Positions 36,673-45,174 of a stretch of 64,000 nucleotides of DNA are shown here, piece after piece (the first letter of the stretch is position 1; each line of letters begins with the position of its first letter). Origin of the DNA: Sanguibacter hominis ATCC BAA-789. GTDB lineage: Bacteria; Actinomycetota; Actinomycetes; Actinomycetales; Cellulomonadaceae. The DNA lies in assembly GCF_012396185.1 (NCBI RefSeq), contig NZ_JAAXOW010000004.1, positions 186,001-250,000 on the forward strand, given 5' to 3'. A program made the position numbers and the translations under genes. The notes under the pieces were generated by a model. It was not told the DNA's origin. It ran no database searches and saw only the letters and a list, made by a program, of their open reading frames with translations.

Positions 36673-36707
36673 CAGAAGGCCCTCGGGATCATCCCGAGGG
36701 CCTTCTG
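36673..36707 (+). terminator. Hairpin terminator after tRNA-Thr
   Basis: Perfect 16-bp stem (36673-36688 with 36692-36707) and a 3-base loop, immediately after the tRNA CCA end. Confidence 0.8.
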
Positions 36708-36765
36708 CATATCCCGGGTGATGCGGGCCGTGACGGTTCCCGCCGGGCGAGGAAAGGACGGACCC

Positions 36766-38064
36766 GTGCGTCCACGTGCCACCGGCGGCACCGCGGCAGG
36801 GCTGCTGCTCGCTGCCGTCGTGCTCTACGCGCTCAACCTGCGCGGTCCGATCGTCGCCGTCGCCCCGATCGTGCAGGACGTCGCGGCGGGCCTCGGGATC
36901 TCCGTCGCCGCGGCCGGGGTCTTCTCGAGCATCCCCGTCGTGCTGTTCGCGGTCGCGACCCCGCTCGCGGCGTTCCTCATGCGCAGGGCCAGCCTCGAGA
37001 CGACGATCCTCCTGTCCCTCGCCGTCGTCGCGCTCGGCACGGTCGTCCGGTCGCTCGGCGACTTCGCGTGGGCCGTGACGGGCACCGTCGTGATCGGTGC
37101 GGCGATCGCGGTGGGCAACGTCGTCGTGCCGGTGATCGTGCGGCGGGACTTCCGCGGGCGCGAGGGGGTCGTCAACGGCGTGTACACGGCGTCGCTCAAC
37201 GCGGGCTCGGTCCTCACGACGGCGCTCACGGCGCCGCTCGCCGACCTTGTCGGGTGGCGGTGGGCGCTCGCGTCGTGGGCGCTGCTCACCCTCGTCGCGG
37301 GCGCCGTGTGGTGGCGGGTGCGCGGTCGTGCAATGCCGGGCCCACAGGCTGTCGCAGGGGAGGAGGCGGGCGTCGACGCGGCGCCAGGGCGCGCACGCGA
37401 CGCCTCGGCGACCGGTAGCCCGCCCGTCGCAGCGCGCAGCACGGGCGCTGCCCTCGAGCGGGGCAGCGGCGGCCCGGCGCGCCCGGTGTGGCGCCGGGGC
37501 GACGTCTGGCTGCTCGTCGCTGCGATGGGAGGCCAGTCGTTCTCGTACTACGCGCTTAGCGCGTGGCTGCCCACGCTCCTCGCGGACACGGTCGGCCTCG
37601 ACGCGAACGGCGCCGGCGTCGCGTCGGCGGCGTTCCAGGCGTTCGCTGTCGTCGGAGCGATCGGCGCGCCGGTGCTCATGGCGCGCGGCGTGTCGACCCG
37701 TGTCGTGCTCGTCGGCCTCGCGCTGCTGTGGGTCGCGCTGCCCGTCGGCCTGCTCCTCGCGCCGGGGGCGAACGTCGTGTGGATGTCGTGCGCGGGCGTC
37801 GCCCAGGGCGGCAACTTCACGGTGCTCATCACGATCATGGGGCGGCGCGCGCGGGACGGTCGCGAGATGCAGCGCATGTCGGCGTTCGTGCAGGGCTGCG
37901 GGTACGGGTTCGCGGCGACGGGGCCGACGCTGCTCGGGGTCGTGCACACGGCGAGCGGTGGCTGGACCGTACCCCTCGTCGTCGTGCTCGGTGCGCTCAC
38001 CGTCATGGCGACGGCGGGTCTCGCCGTCGCGTCGGCGCGCCCGCTGCCGGCGCGGCCGGTCTAG
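36766..38064 (+). CDS. MFS transporter, CynX/NimT type
   Basis: 432-residue, twelve-segment transporter. The N-terminal NLRGPIVAVAPIVQDV motif and VASAAFQAFAVVGAIGAPVLM fit the cyanate/nitroimidazole (CynX/NimT) branch of MFS. A cytoplasmic loop of about 60 residues separates the halves. GTG 36766 is preferred because GGAAAGGA lies 7 bases upstream; earlier in-frame starts (36718, 36721) follow closely on the tRNA terminator. Substrate not known. Confidence 0.85.
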   Translation: MRPRATGGTAAGLLLAAVVLYALNLRGPIVAVAPIVQDVAAGLGISVAAAGVFSSIPVVLFAVATPLAAFLMRRASLETTILLSLAVVALGTVVRSLGDFAWAVTGTVVIGAAIAVGNVVVPVIVRRDFRGREGVVNGVYTASLNAGSVLTTALTAPLADLVGWRWALASWALLTLVAGAVWWRVRGRAMPGPQAVAGEEAGVDAAPGRARDASATGSPPVAARSTGAALERGSGGPARPVWRRGDVWLLVAAMGGQSFSYYALSAWLPTLLADTVGLDANGAGVASAAFQAFAVVGAIGAPVLMARGVSTRVVLVGLALLWVALPVGLLLAPGANVVWMSCAGVAQGGNFTVLITIMGRRARDGREMQRMSAFVQGCGYGFAATGPTLLGVVHTASGGWTVPLVVVLGALTVMATAGLAVASARPLPARPV

Positions 38065-38110
38065 CCGACCGGGCCAGGCACGGGCCCGCTCAGGGCTGGC
38101 GGCGCGAGGG

Positions 38111-39046
38111 TCAGGTGCGCACGATCGTCACGGGGCACGGCGCGTGCTCCATGAGCTGGCTGGAGACCGAGCCGAGCATGAGCCGCTCGAACCCGCCCAT
38201 GCCGCGCGAGCCGAGCACGAGCCACGTCGCACCTGCCGCGCTGCGCAGGAGCCCGCGTCCGGGGCTGGACCTCAAGATCGTGCGGACGAGCTGGTCCTCC
38301 GGGAGGTGGCTGATCCCCGCGCGCTCGATCGCCTCGTCGAGGTGCTGGCCGGAGCGGTCCTCGAAGTCCTCGATCGGTGGCACCCAGCCGAACGACTCGC
38401 TCGGGATGCCGCTCGTGGCGAACTGCCAGCACGTCACGGCGTGCAGGGGGAGGTGGCGACGCTGCGCGGCCTCGGCGGCGAACTTGAGGGCGGCGACCGA
38501 GGCGGGCGAGCCGTCGACGCCGACGACGATGCGCGGCGTCTCGTCAGCCTCCGCGCCGTCGAGCGCGGCCTCCCGCTGCTGCTCGGCCCGTTCAGGGTCA
38601 GGGATGATGGTGACCGGCAGGTGCGCCTGACGGACGATGCCCGCCGAGACGGACCCCATGAAGAGCCGACCGAGCCGCCCGACGCCGCGGCGACCGACGA
38701 CGAGCATCGACGCACCCGCGGCCGCCTCGATGACTGCGGGGACGACCGGTCCCTGCACGGGGGTGCGGATGATCTCGAGCCCGCTGAGGTCGTGCTTCTC
38801 CTGCACGCGGGAGATCGAGGAGTCGATCCGCTCCTCGGCGAGCGCGGTGAGGCGCCGGAACGTCTCGTCGACGTCCGTGATCGCCATGATTCCCTCGGAG
38901 GCGTGGACCCACGTGGCGTCCCAGGCGAGGACGACCTCGAGGGGCACGTGCCGCGACTCGGCGGCGTCGGCCGCCCAGGCGAGGGCGTGGTCTGAGTTGA
39001 GCGAGCCGTCGACACCGACGACGACGCGGTTCGAGGACATGGTCAT
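38111..39046 (-). CDS. Tandem universal stress protein
   Basis: 311 residues with two Usp domains (about 5-150 and 165-310). Each has the VVGVDGS opening and the ATP-binding G-x2-G-x9-G(S) loop: GRRGVGRLGRLFMGSVS in the first, GSRGMGGFERLMLGSVS in the second. It is thus the nucleotide-binding kind frequent in Actinobacteria under hypoxia or stationary phase. Start at 39046 follows GGGAGCAGG; a second ATG two codons on is possible. Divergent from the sigma factor gene. Confidence 0.92.
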   Translation of the reverse strand: MTMSSNRVVVGVDGSLNSDHALAWAADAAESRHVPLEVVLAWDATWVHASEGIMAITDVDETFRRLTALAEERIDSSISRVQEKHDLSGLEIIRTPVQGPVVPAVIEAAAGASMLVVGRRGVGRLGRLFMGSVSAGIVRQAHLPVTIIPDPERAEQQREAALDGAEADETPRIVVGVDGSPASVAALKFAAEAAQRRHLPLHAVTCWQFATSGIPSESFGWVPPIEDFEDRSGQHLDEAIERAGISHLPEDQLVRTILRSSPGRGLLRSAAGATWLVLGSRGMGGFERLMLGSVSSQLMEHAPCPVTIVRT

Positions 39047-39169
39047 CACCTGCTCCCGTCGCCGGACGCTCCGTCGCGTCCGTTCTTCCAGTCTGGCCCT
39101 GTCCGCGCGGGAGGACAACAGTGCCGGTGGCGACGTGAGATTCCACGGATCGCAGGATGAGCCGCAAGG

Positions 39170-39745
39170 ATGGGGGGCGTGGAGACACATGACGAGGAGA
39201 GCGTCTGGTCTGTCGACCTGACGGCGGACCTGGAAGGCGGCGGGGGTGTGACAGGGCACGACCAGGTGTGGTTCGAGGGCATCTTCCGCACGCACGCCCC
39301 GGCCGTGCACCGGTACTTCGTGCGTCGCACCCACGTCGGTGAGGTGGACGACCTGACGGCGGAGACGTTCGTGGTGGCGTGGCGCCGGCGCGCCGACGTG
39401 CCGGACGGCGCGGAGCTGCCGTGGCTCTACCGCACGGCAGGGTTCTTGCTCGCCAACCACCACCGCAAGGGCAGGCCGGTCCCGGTGGACCGCCTCCCGG
39501 ACCAGGTTGACCACGCCGACCCGGCGCACCTGGTGGTCGTCGACGAGTCGGTGCGGCAGGTGCTCGCGTCGATGTCGTCGCGCGACCGGCAGGTGCTCGT
39601 GCTCAACGCGTGGGAGGGCCTCACGGGGGACGACCTCGCGGCGGTGCTCGGGATCTCCCGCGGTGGCGCGGACGCGGCGCTGAGCCGGGCTCGCGCCCGG
39701 CTGCGAGAGCAGTGGGAGAAGCGCGAGGCGGTGGAGGGGCGATGA
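39170..39745 (+). CDS. ECF RNA polymerase sigma factor
   Basis: 191-residue sigma-70 family protein of ECF type. Region 2 covers about 34-100 (FEGIFRTHAPAVHRYFVRR; DDLTAETFVVAWRR) and region 4 about 125-180 (MSSRDRQVLVLNAWEGLTGDDLAAVLGISRGGADAALSRAR), an HTH that binds the -35 element. No region 3 or SnoaL extension. It overlaps the next gene (ATGA), which encodes a single-pass membrane protein, the usual arrangement for sigma/anti-sigma pairs. Confidence 0.9.
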   Translation: MGGVETHDEESVWSVDLTADLEGGGGVTGHDQVWFEGIFRTHAPAVHRYFVRRTHVGEVDDLTAETFVVAWRRRADVPDGAELPWLYRTAGFLLANHHRKGRPVPVDRLPDQVDHADPAHLVVVDESVRQVLASMSSRDRQVLVLNAWEGLTGDDLAAVLGISRGGADAALSRARARLREQWEKREAVEGR

Positions 39746-40716
39746 GCGGTGGACGGGGTCCCAGGGGTGACGACGGTTCGAGAGGGCAGGAAGACATGAC
39801 AGGACGCGAGAACCAGGGTCACCTGGTCGGCGACGACGCGCGGGACGTGGCGTTCGAGGCTCTCGTCCTCAGCGACCCCGCTGGTGCGAGCGTCCCTGAC
39901 CCGGAGCGACTGTGGCCGCTCGTGATGGCGCGGACCCAGGAGGACGGGGCGGGCGAGTACGGCACCTCGTCGTCGGGCGGGTCGTCGACGCTGCTCGTCG
40001 ACGTGCCGGGCGCTGCCTCGGACGAGAGCGCGGGTGTCGTCGTGAACCTTGCCGCGCGCGGTCGTCGCAGGTTCGTGCGGGTCGCCGCCGCGGCCGCGGT
40101 CGTGGCGGTCGCCGCTGGTGGCGGCTACGCGATCGGCACGCAACGAGCGCCGGGTGCGGCGGACGTCGTGGCGTCCGCGCCCCCCGTCCTCGGTGCGGAG
40201 TCCGTCGAGGATCCCGCGGAGGAGGCGGACGAGCCGCAGCGCCTCGCGTTCGTCGCCGGGGACCTCCCGGAGGGTCCTGGTACGGCGTCGGTGTGGGTGC
40301 TGGACCCGTCGGTCGACCCGAGCGCCCCGTCGGGGGACCTCCCGACGGAGGGTGTGCTCGCGGACGACCTGTTCGAGGACAACGGGACGCTCGTGCGCGG
40401 TGAGCTCGTCGGCGAGCTGCCGCTCGTGACGGTCGAGGAGGCTGCGGAGCGGCTCGGGGACCCCGTCTACGCCGTGAGCCGCGAGCGCGGTGCGCCGCTC
40501 GTGGCGACGGCGTCGGACCCGGCGGACGTGCCCGACGGGCAGGTGCCGTGGGGTGTGATCGAGGTGTCGATCACTGGTGCCGATGTGTCGAGCGAGATCG
40601 TTCGCGGGGGCGACGGCCGTGACTGGGTGGTCCCGGTCTACGCGTTCACGGACGGGCGGGACAACGTGTGGCGTGTCCTGGCGCTGCAGGACGACGCGAT
40701 GGACCTGGTCGGCTGA
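39742..40716 (+). CDS. Single-pass membrane protein, possible anti-sigma partner
   Basis: 324 residues, no confident family. About 105 cytoplasmic residues (containing FEALVLSDPAGASVPDPERLWPLV) precede one TM at about 112-130 (FVRVAAAAAVVAVAAGGGYAIG); the rest is an acidic, outward domain. No HxxxCxxC zinc anti-sigma motif is visible. Coupling to the sigma gene through ATGA suggests it regulates or is regulated by that factor; CU044_5270-type or ECF-associated membrane proteins have similar layouts. Function not assignable from sequence. Confidence 0.75.
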   Translation: MSGGRGPRGDDGSRGQEDMTGRENQGHLVGDDARDVAFEALVLSDPAGASVPDPERLWPLVMARTQEDGAGEYGTSSSGGSSTLLVDVPGAASDESAGVVVNLAARGRRRFVRVAAAAAVVAVAAGGGYAIGTQRAPGAADVVASAPPVLGAESVEDPAEEADEPQRLAFVAGDLPEGPGTASVWVLDPSVDPSAPSGDLPTEGVLADDLFEDNGTLVRGELVGELPLVTVEEAAERLGDPVYAVSRERGAPLVATASDPADVPDGQVPWGVIEVSITGADVSSEIVRGGDGRDWVVPVYAFTDGRDNVWRVLALQDDAMDLVG

Positions 40717-40775
40717 GGATGGGCCTGGCTGGCTGAGCCGGGCGCGCGGGGCTCCGACGAGCCTCGCGATGGTGC

Positions 40776-41315
40776 TCAGAATCGGGCGGCGTGGTTCCGC
40801 GTCTCGACGCGCTGCGCGAGCTTGGTGGGGATCCAGGTGGCCTCGGTCGTCTCGGTGGGCGCGTGCTGGTTGAGGTACGCGTCCATCCAGAGCATCTCCT
40901 TCGTCATCCAGCGGGTGGCGACGTCGCTCAGGGGCGACGCGACCGGCTGGCCGGCGGCGTCGGTGAGCAGGAGCGTGGTGGGCCGGCAGTCGGCGATGAC
41001 GCGCCACTCCAGCTCGGGGCGGCGGGCGCGCATGAGGTCGCCGACGACGACGCCGATCGCGTTGATCGACGTGTTGGGGTTCCAGCGGTCGCTCTCAGGT
41101 GTCCCGTGCCAGCGGCTGCAGTAGTCGATGTAGAGGGCCTGCACGGCGGCGGCGTTGTCGAGCCGCATGGTGGGCTCGCGGAGGAACTCGCGGAGCTCCT
41201 CCATCCAGACGAGCTGCGCAGGGTCGGGGAGAGCCGTCCGCGGCGCCGTGCGTGGAGGCGCGGCGGTCTCGGCAGCGCGCACGCCGCTCGAGGCGTCGGT
41301 CGACCAGGCGAACAT
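40776..41315 (-). CDS. DUF3806-like protein
   Basis: 179 residues from the ATG at 41315, which sits six bases after TAGGGT (minus), a leaderless layout; an ATG two codons upstream overlaps that spacer. The core, with TSINAIGVVVGDLMRARRPELEWRVIADCRPTTLLLTD, resembles the DUF3806 pattern of an aliphatic GxxxGD helix followed by a beta strand with W. Soluble, no signal peptide. Function unknown. It converges on the sigma/membrane-protein pair. Confidence 0.65.
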   Translation of the reverse strand: MFAWSTDASSGVRAAETAAPPRTAPRTALPDPAQLVWMEELREFLREPTMRLDNAAAVQALYIDYCSRWHGTPESDRWNPNTSINAIGVVVGDLMRARRPELEWRVIADCRPTTLLLTDAAGQPVASPLSDVATRWMTKEMLWMDAYLNQHAPTETTEATWIPTKLAQRVETRNHAARF

Positions 41316-41493
41316 CTTCATACCCTACGTATCGGCACGGGCGTGCCGAAAGATGAGCCGGTCAGGCTTCCGCGCGGGTGAGCGACCGGGTGAAGAAGCG
41401 GGTGAGAACCAGGGTGAGTCCCGCTCGCCGTGCCGGGTGCGGCGACCGTCGATACATTCGAGGAACAGTCACCCCATCCCTCTGGAGGACGCG

Positions 41494-41931
41494 ATGCCCA
41501 CGCGCAAGGCACGGACCGCATGGAACGGCACGCTCGAGCAGGGCTCGGGCCAGGTCGAGCTCTCGAGCTCCGGGATCGGTACGTACGAGGTCTCCTTCCC
41601 GAGCCGCTCGGCCGACGAGGCCGGCGGCCGCACGAGCCCTGAGGAGCTGATCGCCGCAGCGCACTCCTCCTGCTACGCGATGCAGCTCAGCGCTCTGCTG
41701 GGCGAGGCTGGGTTCACGCCCCAGGCGCTGCACGTCTCCGCCGAGGTCGCGCTCGGCCCTGACCCCGCGGGCGGCTTCCAGATCCCCAGCATCACCCTGA
41801 CGGTGAGCGGGGAGGTCGACGGCGTCGACGAGGCGAGGTTCGTCGAGATCGCCCAGGCCGCGAAGGACACGTGCCCGGTGAGCAAGGCGCTCGCGGGCAC
41901 GGCGATCTCTCTCGAGGCGTCGCTCGCCTGA
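41494..41931 (+). CDS. OsmC/Ohr family peroxidase
   Basis: 145-residue peroxiredoxin-like enzyme that reduces organic hydroperoxides. The two redox Cys lie in AAAHSSCYAMQLS (about 64) and DTCPVSKAL (about 129), with the Arg/Glu near the start (TSPEELIAAAHSSC) completing the site. SGIGTYEVSFPSR matches OsmC rather than Ohr. A CTGGAGGAC ribosome site precedes the ATG and a TACATT -10 is at about 41453. Confidence 0.93.
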   Translation: MPTRKARTAWNGTLEQGSGQVELSSSGIGTYEVSFPSRSADEAGGRTSPEELIAAAHSSCYAMQLSALLGEAGFTPQALHVSAEVALGPDPAGGFQIPSITLTVSGEVDGVDEARFVEIAQAAKDTCPVSKALAGTAISLEASLA

Positions 41932-41972
41932 CCAGACCCGCGGCGGGCTCCCCCCTTCGTCGCCCGACGCGC

Positions 41973-42010
41973 ACGAACGACCGCGGCCGTGCTCGCCCGC
42001 GGTCGTTCGT
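41973..42010 (+). terminator. Hairpin terminator after osmC
   Basis: Perfect 14-bp stem (ACGAACGACCGCGG at 41973-41986 with 41997-42010) and a 10-base loop, 40 bp after the osmC stop. Confidence 0.75.
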
Positions 42011-42079
42011 CTGCGTCGCGGTGAGACGACCGGGTCCAAGGTCTGAACGTCTGCCGGTGTGACGTGGGAAACTGGTCGC

Positions 42080-45067
42080 GTGGCCAGCACCCTCGAGACC
42101 CCCGCGACCCCACCAGCACCCCAGCCTCTCGCCGACGTGGACAGCTCCGCGCTCGTCGCGTCGCTGAGCTCCGCGGTCTCGGGCGAGGTGGACGGCTCGA
42201 CGCTGCGCCGGGCCCAGTACTCGACCGACGCCTCGAACTACCGCGTCCCGCCGCAGGTCGTCGTCTTCCCGCGCTCCACGGACGACGTGCTCGCGGCGCT
42301 CGAGGTCGCCCGCGAGGCCGGCGTGCCGATCACCTCGCGCGGCGCGGGGACGTCGGTCGCGGGCAACGCCGTCGGACCGGGCGTGGTCCTCGACTTCTCC
42401 AAGCACCTCAGCACGATCCACGAGATCGACCCCGAGGCGCGCACCGCGCACATCGAGCCGGGCGTCGTCATGTCGAGCCTGCAGGCGGCCGCCGCACCGC
42501 ACGGCCTGCGCTTCGGCCCTGACCCCTCGACGCAGAACCGCGCGACCCTCGGCGGCATGATCGGCAACAACGCGTGCGGCCCGCACGCGGTCGCTTACGG
42601 CCGCACGGCCGACAACACGCTCGAGCTCGACGTCGTCGACGGTCTGGGACGCCGCTTCACGGCGGGCGCAGGGAAGGGCGCGCTCGACGTCGTGCCCGGG
42701 CTCGGCGACCTCGTCACCGCGAACATGGCGCTCATCCGCACCGAGCTCGGGCGTTTCGGCCGGCAGGTCTCGGGCTACAGCCTCGAGCACCTGCTCCCCG
42801 AGAACGGCACGGACCTCGCGAAGGCGCTCGTCGGCACGGAAGGCACGGTCGCGACGATCCTCGGCGCGACCGTCCGCCTGCACCCGGTGGCCGCGGCGCC
42901 TGTCCTCGTGTGCCTCGGCTACCCGGACATGGCGACGGCGGCCGACGACGTCCCGGCGCTCCTCGCGCTCGACCCGCTGGCGATCGAGGGGCTCGACGCG
43001 CGACTCGTCGAGGTCGTGCGCCGCCACAAGGGCGACGGCGCCGTCCCGCCGCTGCCGCCGGGCGGCGGCTGGCTCATGGTCGAGGTGACGGGCGCGGACG
43101 TCGAGGAGGCGCTCGGCAAGGCCTACGCGATCGCGGACGCGGCATCGACGGACGCGAAGACCGTCCTGCCCCCGGGCCCCGACGCGCGTGCCATGTGGCA
43201 GATCCGGGCTGACGGAGCCGGACTCGGTGGGCGCACGCCGTCGGGCAACCAGGCGTGGCCGGGCTGGGAGGACGCGGCCGTGCCGCCCGAGCGGCTCGGC
43301 ACGTACCTGCGGGAGTTCGAGGCGCTCATGGCGTCGTACGACGTCGAGGGCCTGATGTTCGGCCACTTCGGCGACGGGTGCATGCACGTGCGCCTCGACG
43401 TCCCGCTCGAGCACGACGCCGCGGTGTTCCGACGCTTCGTCACGGACGCGGCGACGCTCGTCGCGTCGCACGGCGGCTCGCTCTCGGGCGAGCACGGCGA
43501 CGGGCGCGCCCGCGGCGAGCTGCTGCCGCTCATGTACAGCCCGGACGCGATCCGGCTGTTCGAGGAGTTCAAGGCGCTCCTCGACCCGGCAGACCTGCTC
43601 AACCCGGGGATCATCGTGCGGCCCGCGGCGATCGACGCGGACCTGCGCCGTCCTGCGGCCGCGCCCGTGCGGGTCGACCGGCCGGGGAAGAAGGGCACGG
43701 GCTTCGCCTTCACGCACGACGACGGCGACTTCACGAAGGCCGTGCACCGCTGCACGGGCGTCGGCAAGTGCCGTGCGGACAGCTCCGCGTCGGGCGGCTT
43801 CATGTGCCCGTCGTACCAGGCCACGAAGGACGAGACCGACGTGACCCGGGGCCGCGCCCGCGTGCTGCAGGAGATGGTCAACGGCCGCCTCGTGCGCGGC
43901 GGCTGGCGCTCGCCCGAGGTGCACGCGGCGCTCGACCTGTGCCTCTCCTGCAAGGCGTGCTCGCGCGACTGCCCGGCCGGCGTCGACATGGCGGCGTTCA
44001 AGTCCGAGACGCTGTACCGCACCTACCGGGGACGCGTCCGCCCCGTCGACCACTACGCGCTCGGCTGGCTGCCGCGCTGGACGCGCCTCGTCACCGCCGT
44101 CCCCGGCCTGGCGTCGGTCGCCAACGCGGTGCTCGGTGTGCGCCCGGTCGCGAAGGCCGTCATGAGGCTAGGCGGCATGGACCCGCGCCGCACGATGGTC
44201 AGCTTCGCGACGGAGCCGTTCCGCAAGACCTGGCGCCGCCGCCGCACCGAGCTGGGCGTGACCCCGTCGAGCGAGGTGAGGCCCGCGACGGGCGTCCTGG
44301 GCGTCGCGGGCGACCAGCCGCAGGCTCCCGGCGTGCGCTCCCGCACGCAGGTCGTGCTGTGGACCGACTCCTTCAGCGACACCCTCGCCCCGAGCGTCCC
44401 CGAGGCAGCGGTCAGGGTGCTCGTCGCCGCGGGATACGACGTGATCATCCCCGAGGACGAGGCGTGCTGCGGCCTCACCTGGATCTCGACCGGCCAGCTC
44501 GACGGCGCCCGCAAGCGCCTCGAGAACCTCCTCGGCGTCCTCGGCCCGTTCGCGGTCAACGGCGTGCCGATCGTCGGCCTCGAGCCGTCCTGCACCGGCG
44601 TCCTGCGCTCCGACCTGCTCGAGCTCCTGCCCGACGACCCGCGCGCCCACGCCGTCGCCCGTGCGACCCACACGCTCGCCGAGCTCCTCACGGCGCCCGC
44701 GCCGCTCGGCCCCGACCCCGCTGTGTGGCAGGTGCCGGACCTGTCCGACGTGACCGCCGTCGTGCAGCCGCACTGCCATCAGCACTCCGTCATGGGCTTC
44801 GCCGCGGACGAGGCGCTCATGCGCGGTGCGGGCGCGACGATCACGACGCTCGCCGGCTGCTGCGGCCTCGCCGGCAACTTCGGCATGCAGAAGGGCCACT
44901 ACGACGTGTCGGTGCAGGTCGCGGAGAACTCGCTCCTCCCAGCCCTGCGGGACATGGCCGACGGCGACACGTACGTCGCCGACGGCTACTCGTGCCGCAC
45001 CCAGGCGCTCGGGCTCGCGGACGTGCACGGCAAGGCGCTCGCGGAGCTGCTCGCCGAGCACCTGTGA
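42080..45067 (+). CDS. FAD-linked dehydrogenase with 4Fe-4S domain (glycolate/D-lactate type)
   Basis: 995 residues uniting GlcD-like and GlcF-like parts. The N-terminal FAD_binding_4 domain has PITSRGAGTSVAGNAVGPGVV and NNACGPHAVAYGRT; a FAD-oxidase C-terminal domain ends GEHGDGRARGELL. Then a ferredoxin-type region: CTGVGKC..CPSYQ and CLSCKACSRDCPAGVDM supply 4Fe-4S ligands. The C-terminal 400 residues are two CCG/DUF224 modules (EACCGLTWIS, GCCGLAGNFG). Such fusions oxidise 2-hydroxyacids (D-lactate, glycolate, 2-hydroxyglutarate) and pass electrons to the chain. GTG 42080 is six bases after GAAACT, a weak -10; GTG 42059 is possible. Confidence 0.9.
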   Translation: MASTLETPATPPAPQPLADVDSSALVASLSSAVSGEVDGSTLRRAQYSTDASNYRVPPQVVVFPRSTDDVLAALEVAREAGVPITSRGAGTSVAGNAVGPGVVLDFSKHLSTIHEIDPEARTAHIEPGVVMSSLQAAAAPHGLRFGPDPSTQNRATLGGMIGNNACGPHAVAYGRTADNTLELDVVDGLGRRFTAGAGKGALDVVPGLGDLVTANMALIRTELGRFGRQVSGYSLEHLLPENGTDLAKALVGTEGTVATILGATVRLHPVAAAPVLVCLGYPDMATAADDVPALLALDPLAIEGLDARLVEVVRRHKGDGAVPPLPPGGGWLMVEVTGADVEEALGKAYAIADAASTDAKTVLPPGPDARAMWQIRADGAGLGGRTPSGNQAWPGWEDAAVPPERLGTYLREFEALMASYDVEGLMFGHFGDGCMHVRLDVPLEHDAAVFRRFVTDAATLVASHGGSLSGEHGDGRARGELLPLMYSPDAIRLFEEFKALLDPADLLNPGIIVRPAAIDADLRRPAAAPVRVDRPGKKGTGFAFTHDDGDFTKAVHRCTGVGKCRADSSASGGFMCPSYQATKDETDVTRGRARVLQEMVNGRLVRGGWRSPEVHAALDLCLSCKACSRDCPAGVDMAAFKSETLYRTYRGRVRPVDHYALGWLPRWTRLVTAVPGLASVANAVLGVRPVAKAVMRLGGMDPRRTMVSFATEPFRKTWRRRRTELGVTPSSEVRPATGVLGVAGDQPQAPGVRSRTQVVLWTDSFSDTLAPSVPEAAVRVLVAAGYDVIIPEDEACCGLTWISTGQLDGARKRLENLLGVLGPFAVNGVPIVGLEPSCTGVLRSDLLELLPDDPRAHAVARATHTLAELLTAPAPLGPDPAVWQVPDLSDVTAVVQPHCHQHSVMGFAADEALMRGAGATITTLAGCCGLAGNFGMQKGHYDVSVQVAENSLLPALRDMADGDTYVADGYSCRTQALGLADVHGKALAELLAEHL

Positions 45068-45106
45068 GGCCCGGCTTCATCCTTCCCGTGCGTTGACTTT
45101 CCTCGT

Positions 45107-45112
45107 AGCATG
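45107..45112 (+). promoter_or_regulatory. -10 hexamer TAGCAT upstream of RAMA-domain gene
   Basis: TAGCAT 63 bp before the TTG start at 45175, giving a leader of about 55 bases. Confidence 0.4.
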
Positions 45113-45174
45113 ACCACGAGCGACCGGTCCGGGGGGACACGTACGGCGCTCGAGCTGAGTTCGGGGGAAGTGCC

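Noticed and set aside
36718-36765. Upstream starts of the MFS transporter
   Set aside because: GTG 36718 and ATG 36721 lie right after the tRNA terminator and lack a ribosome site, whereas GTG 36766 has GGAAAGGA at good distance.
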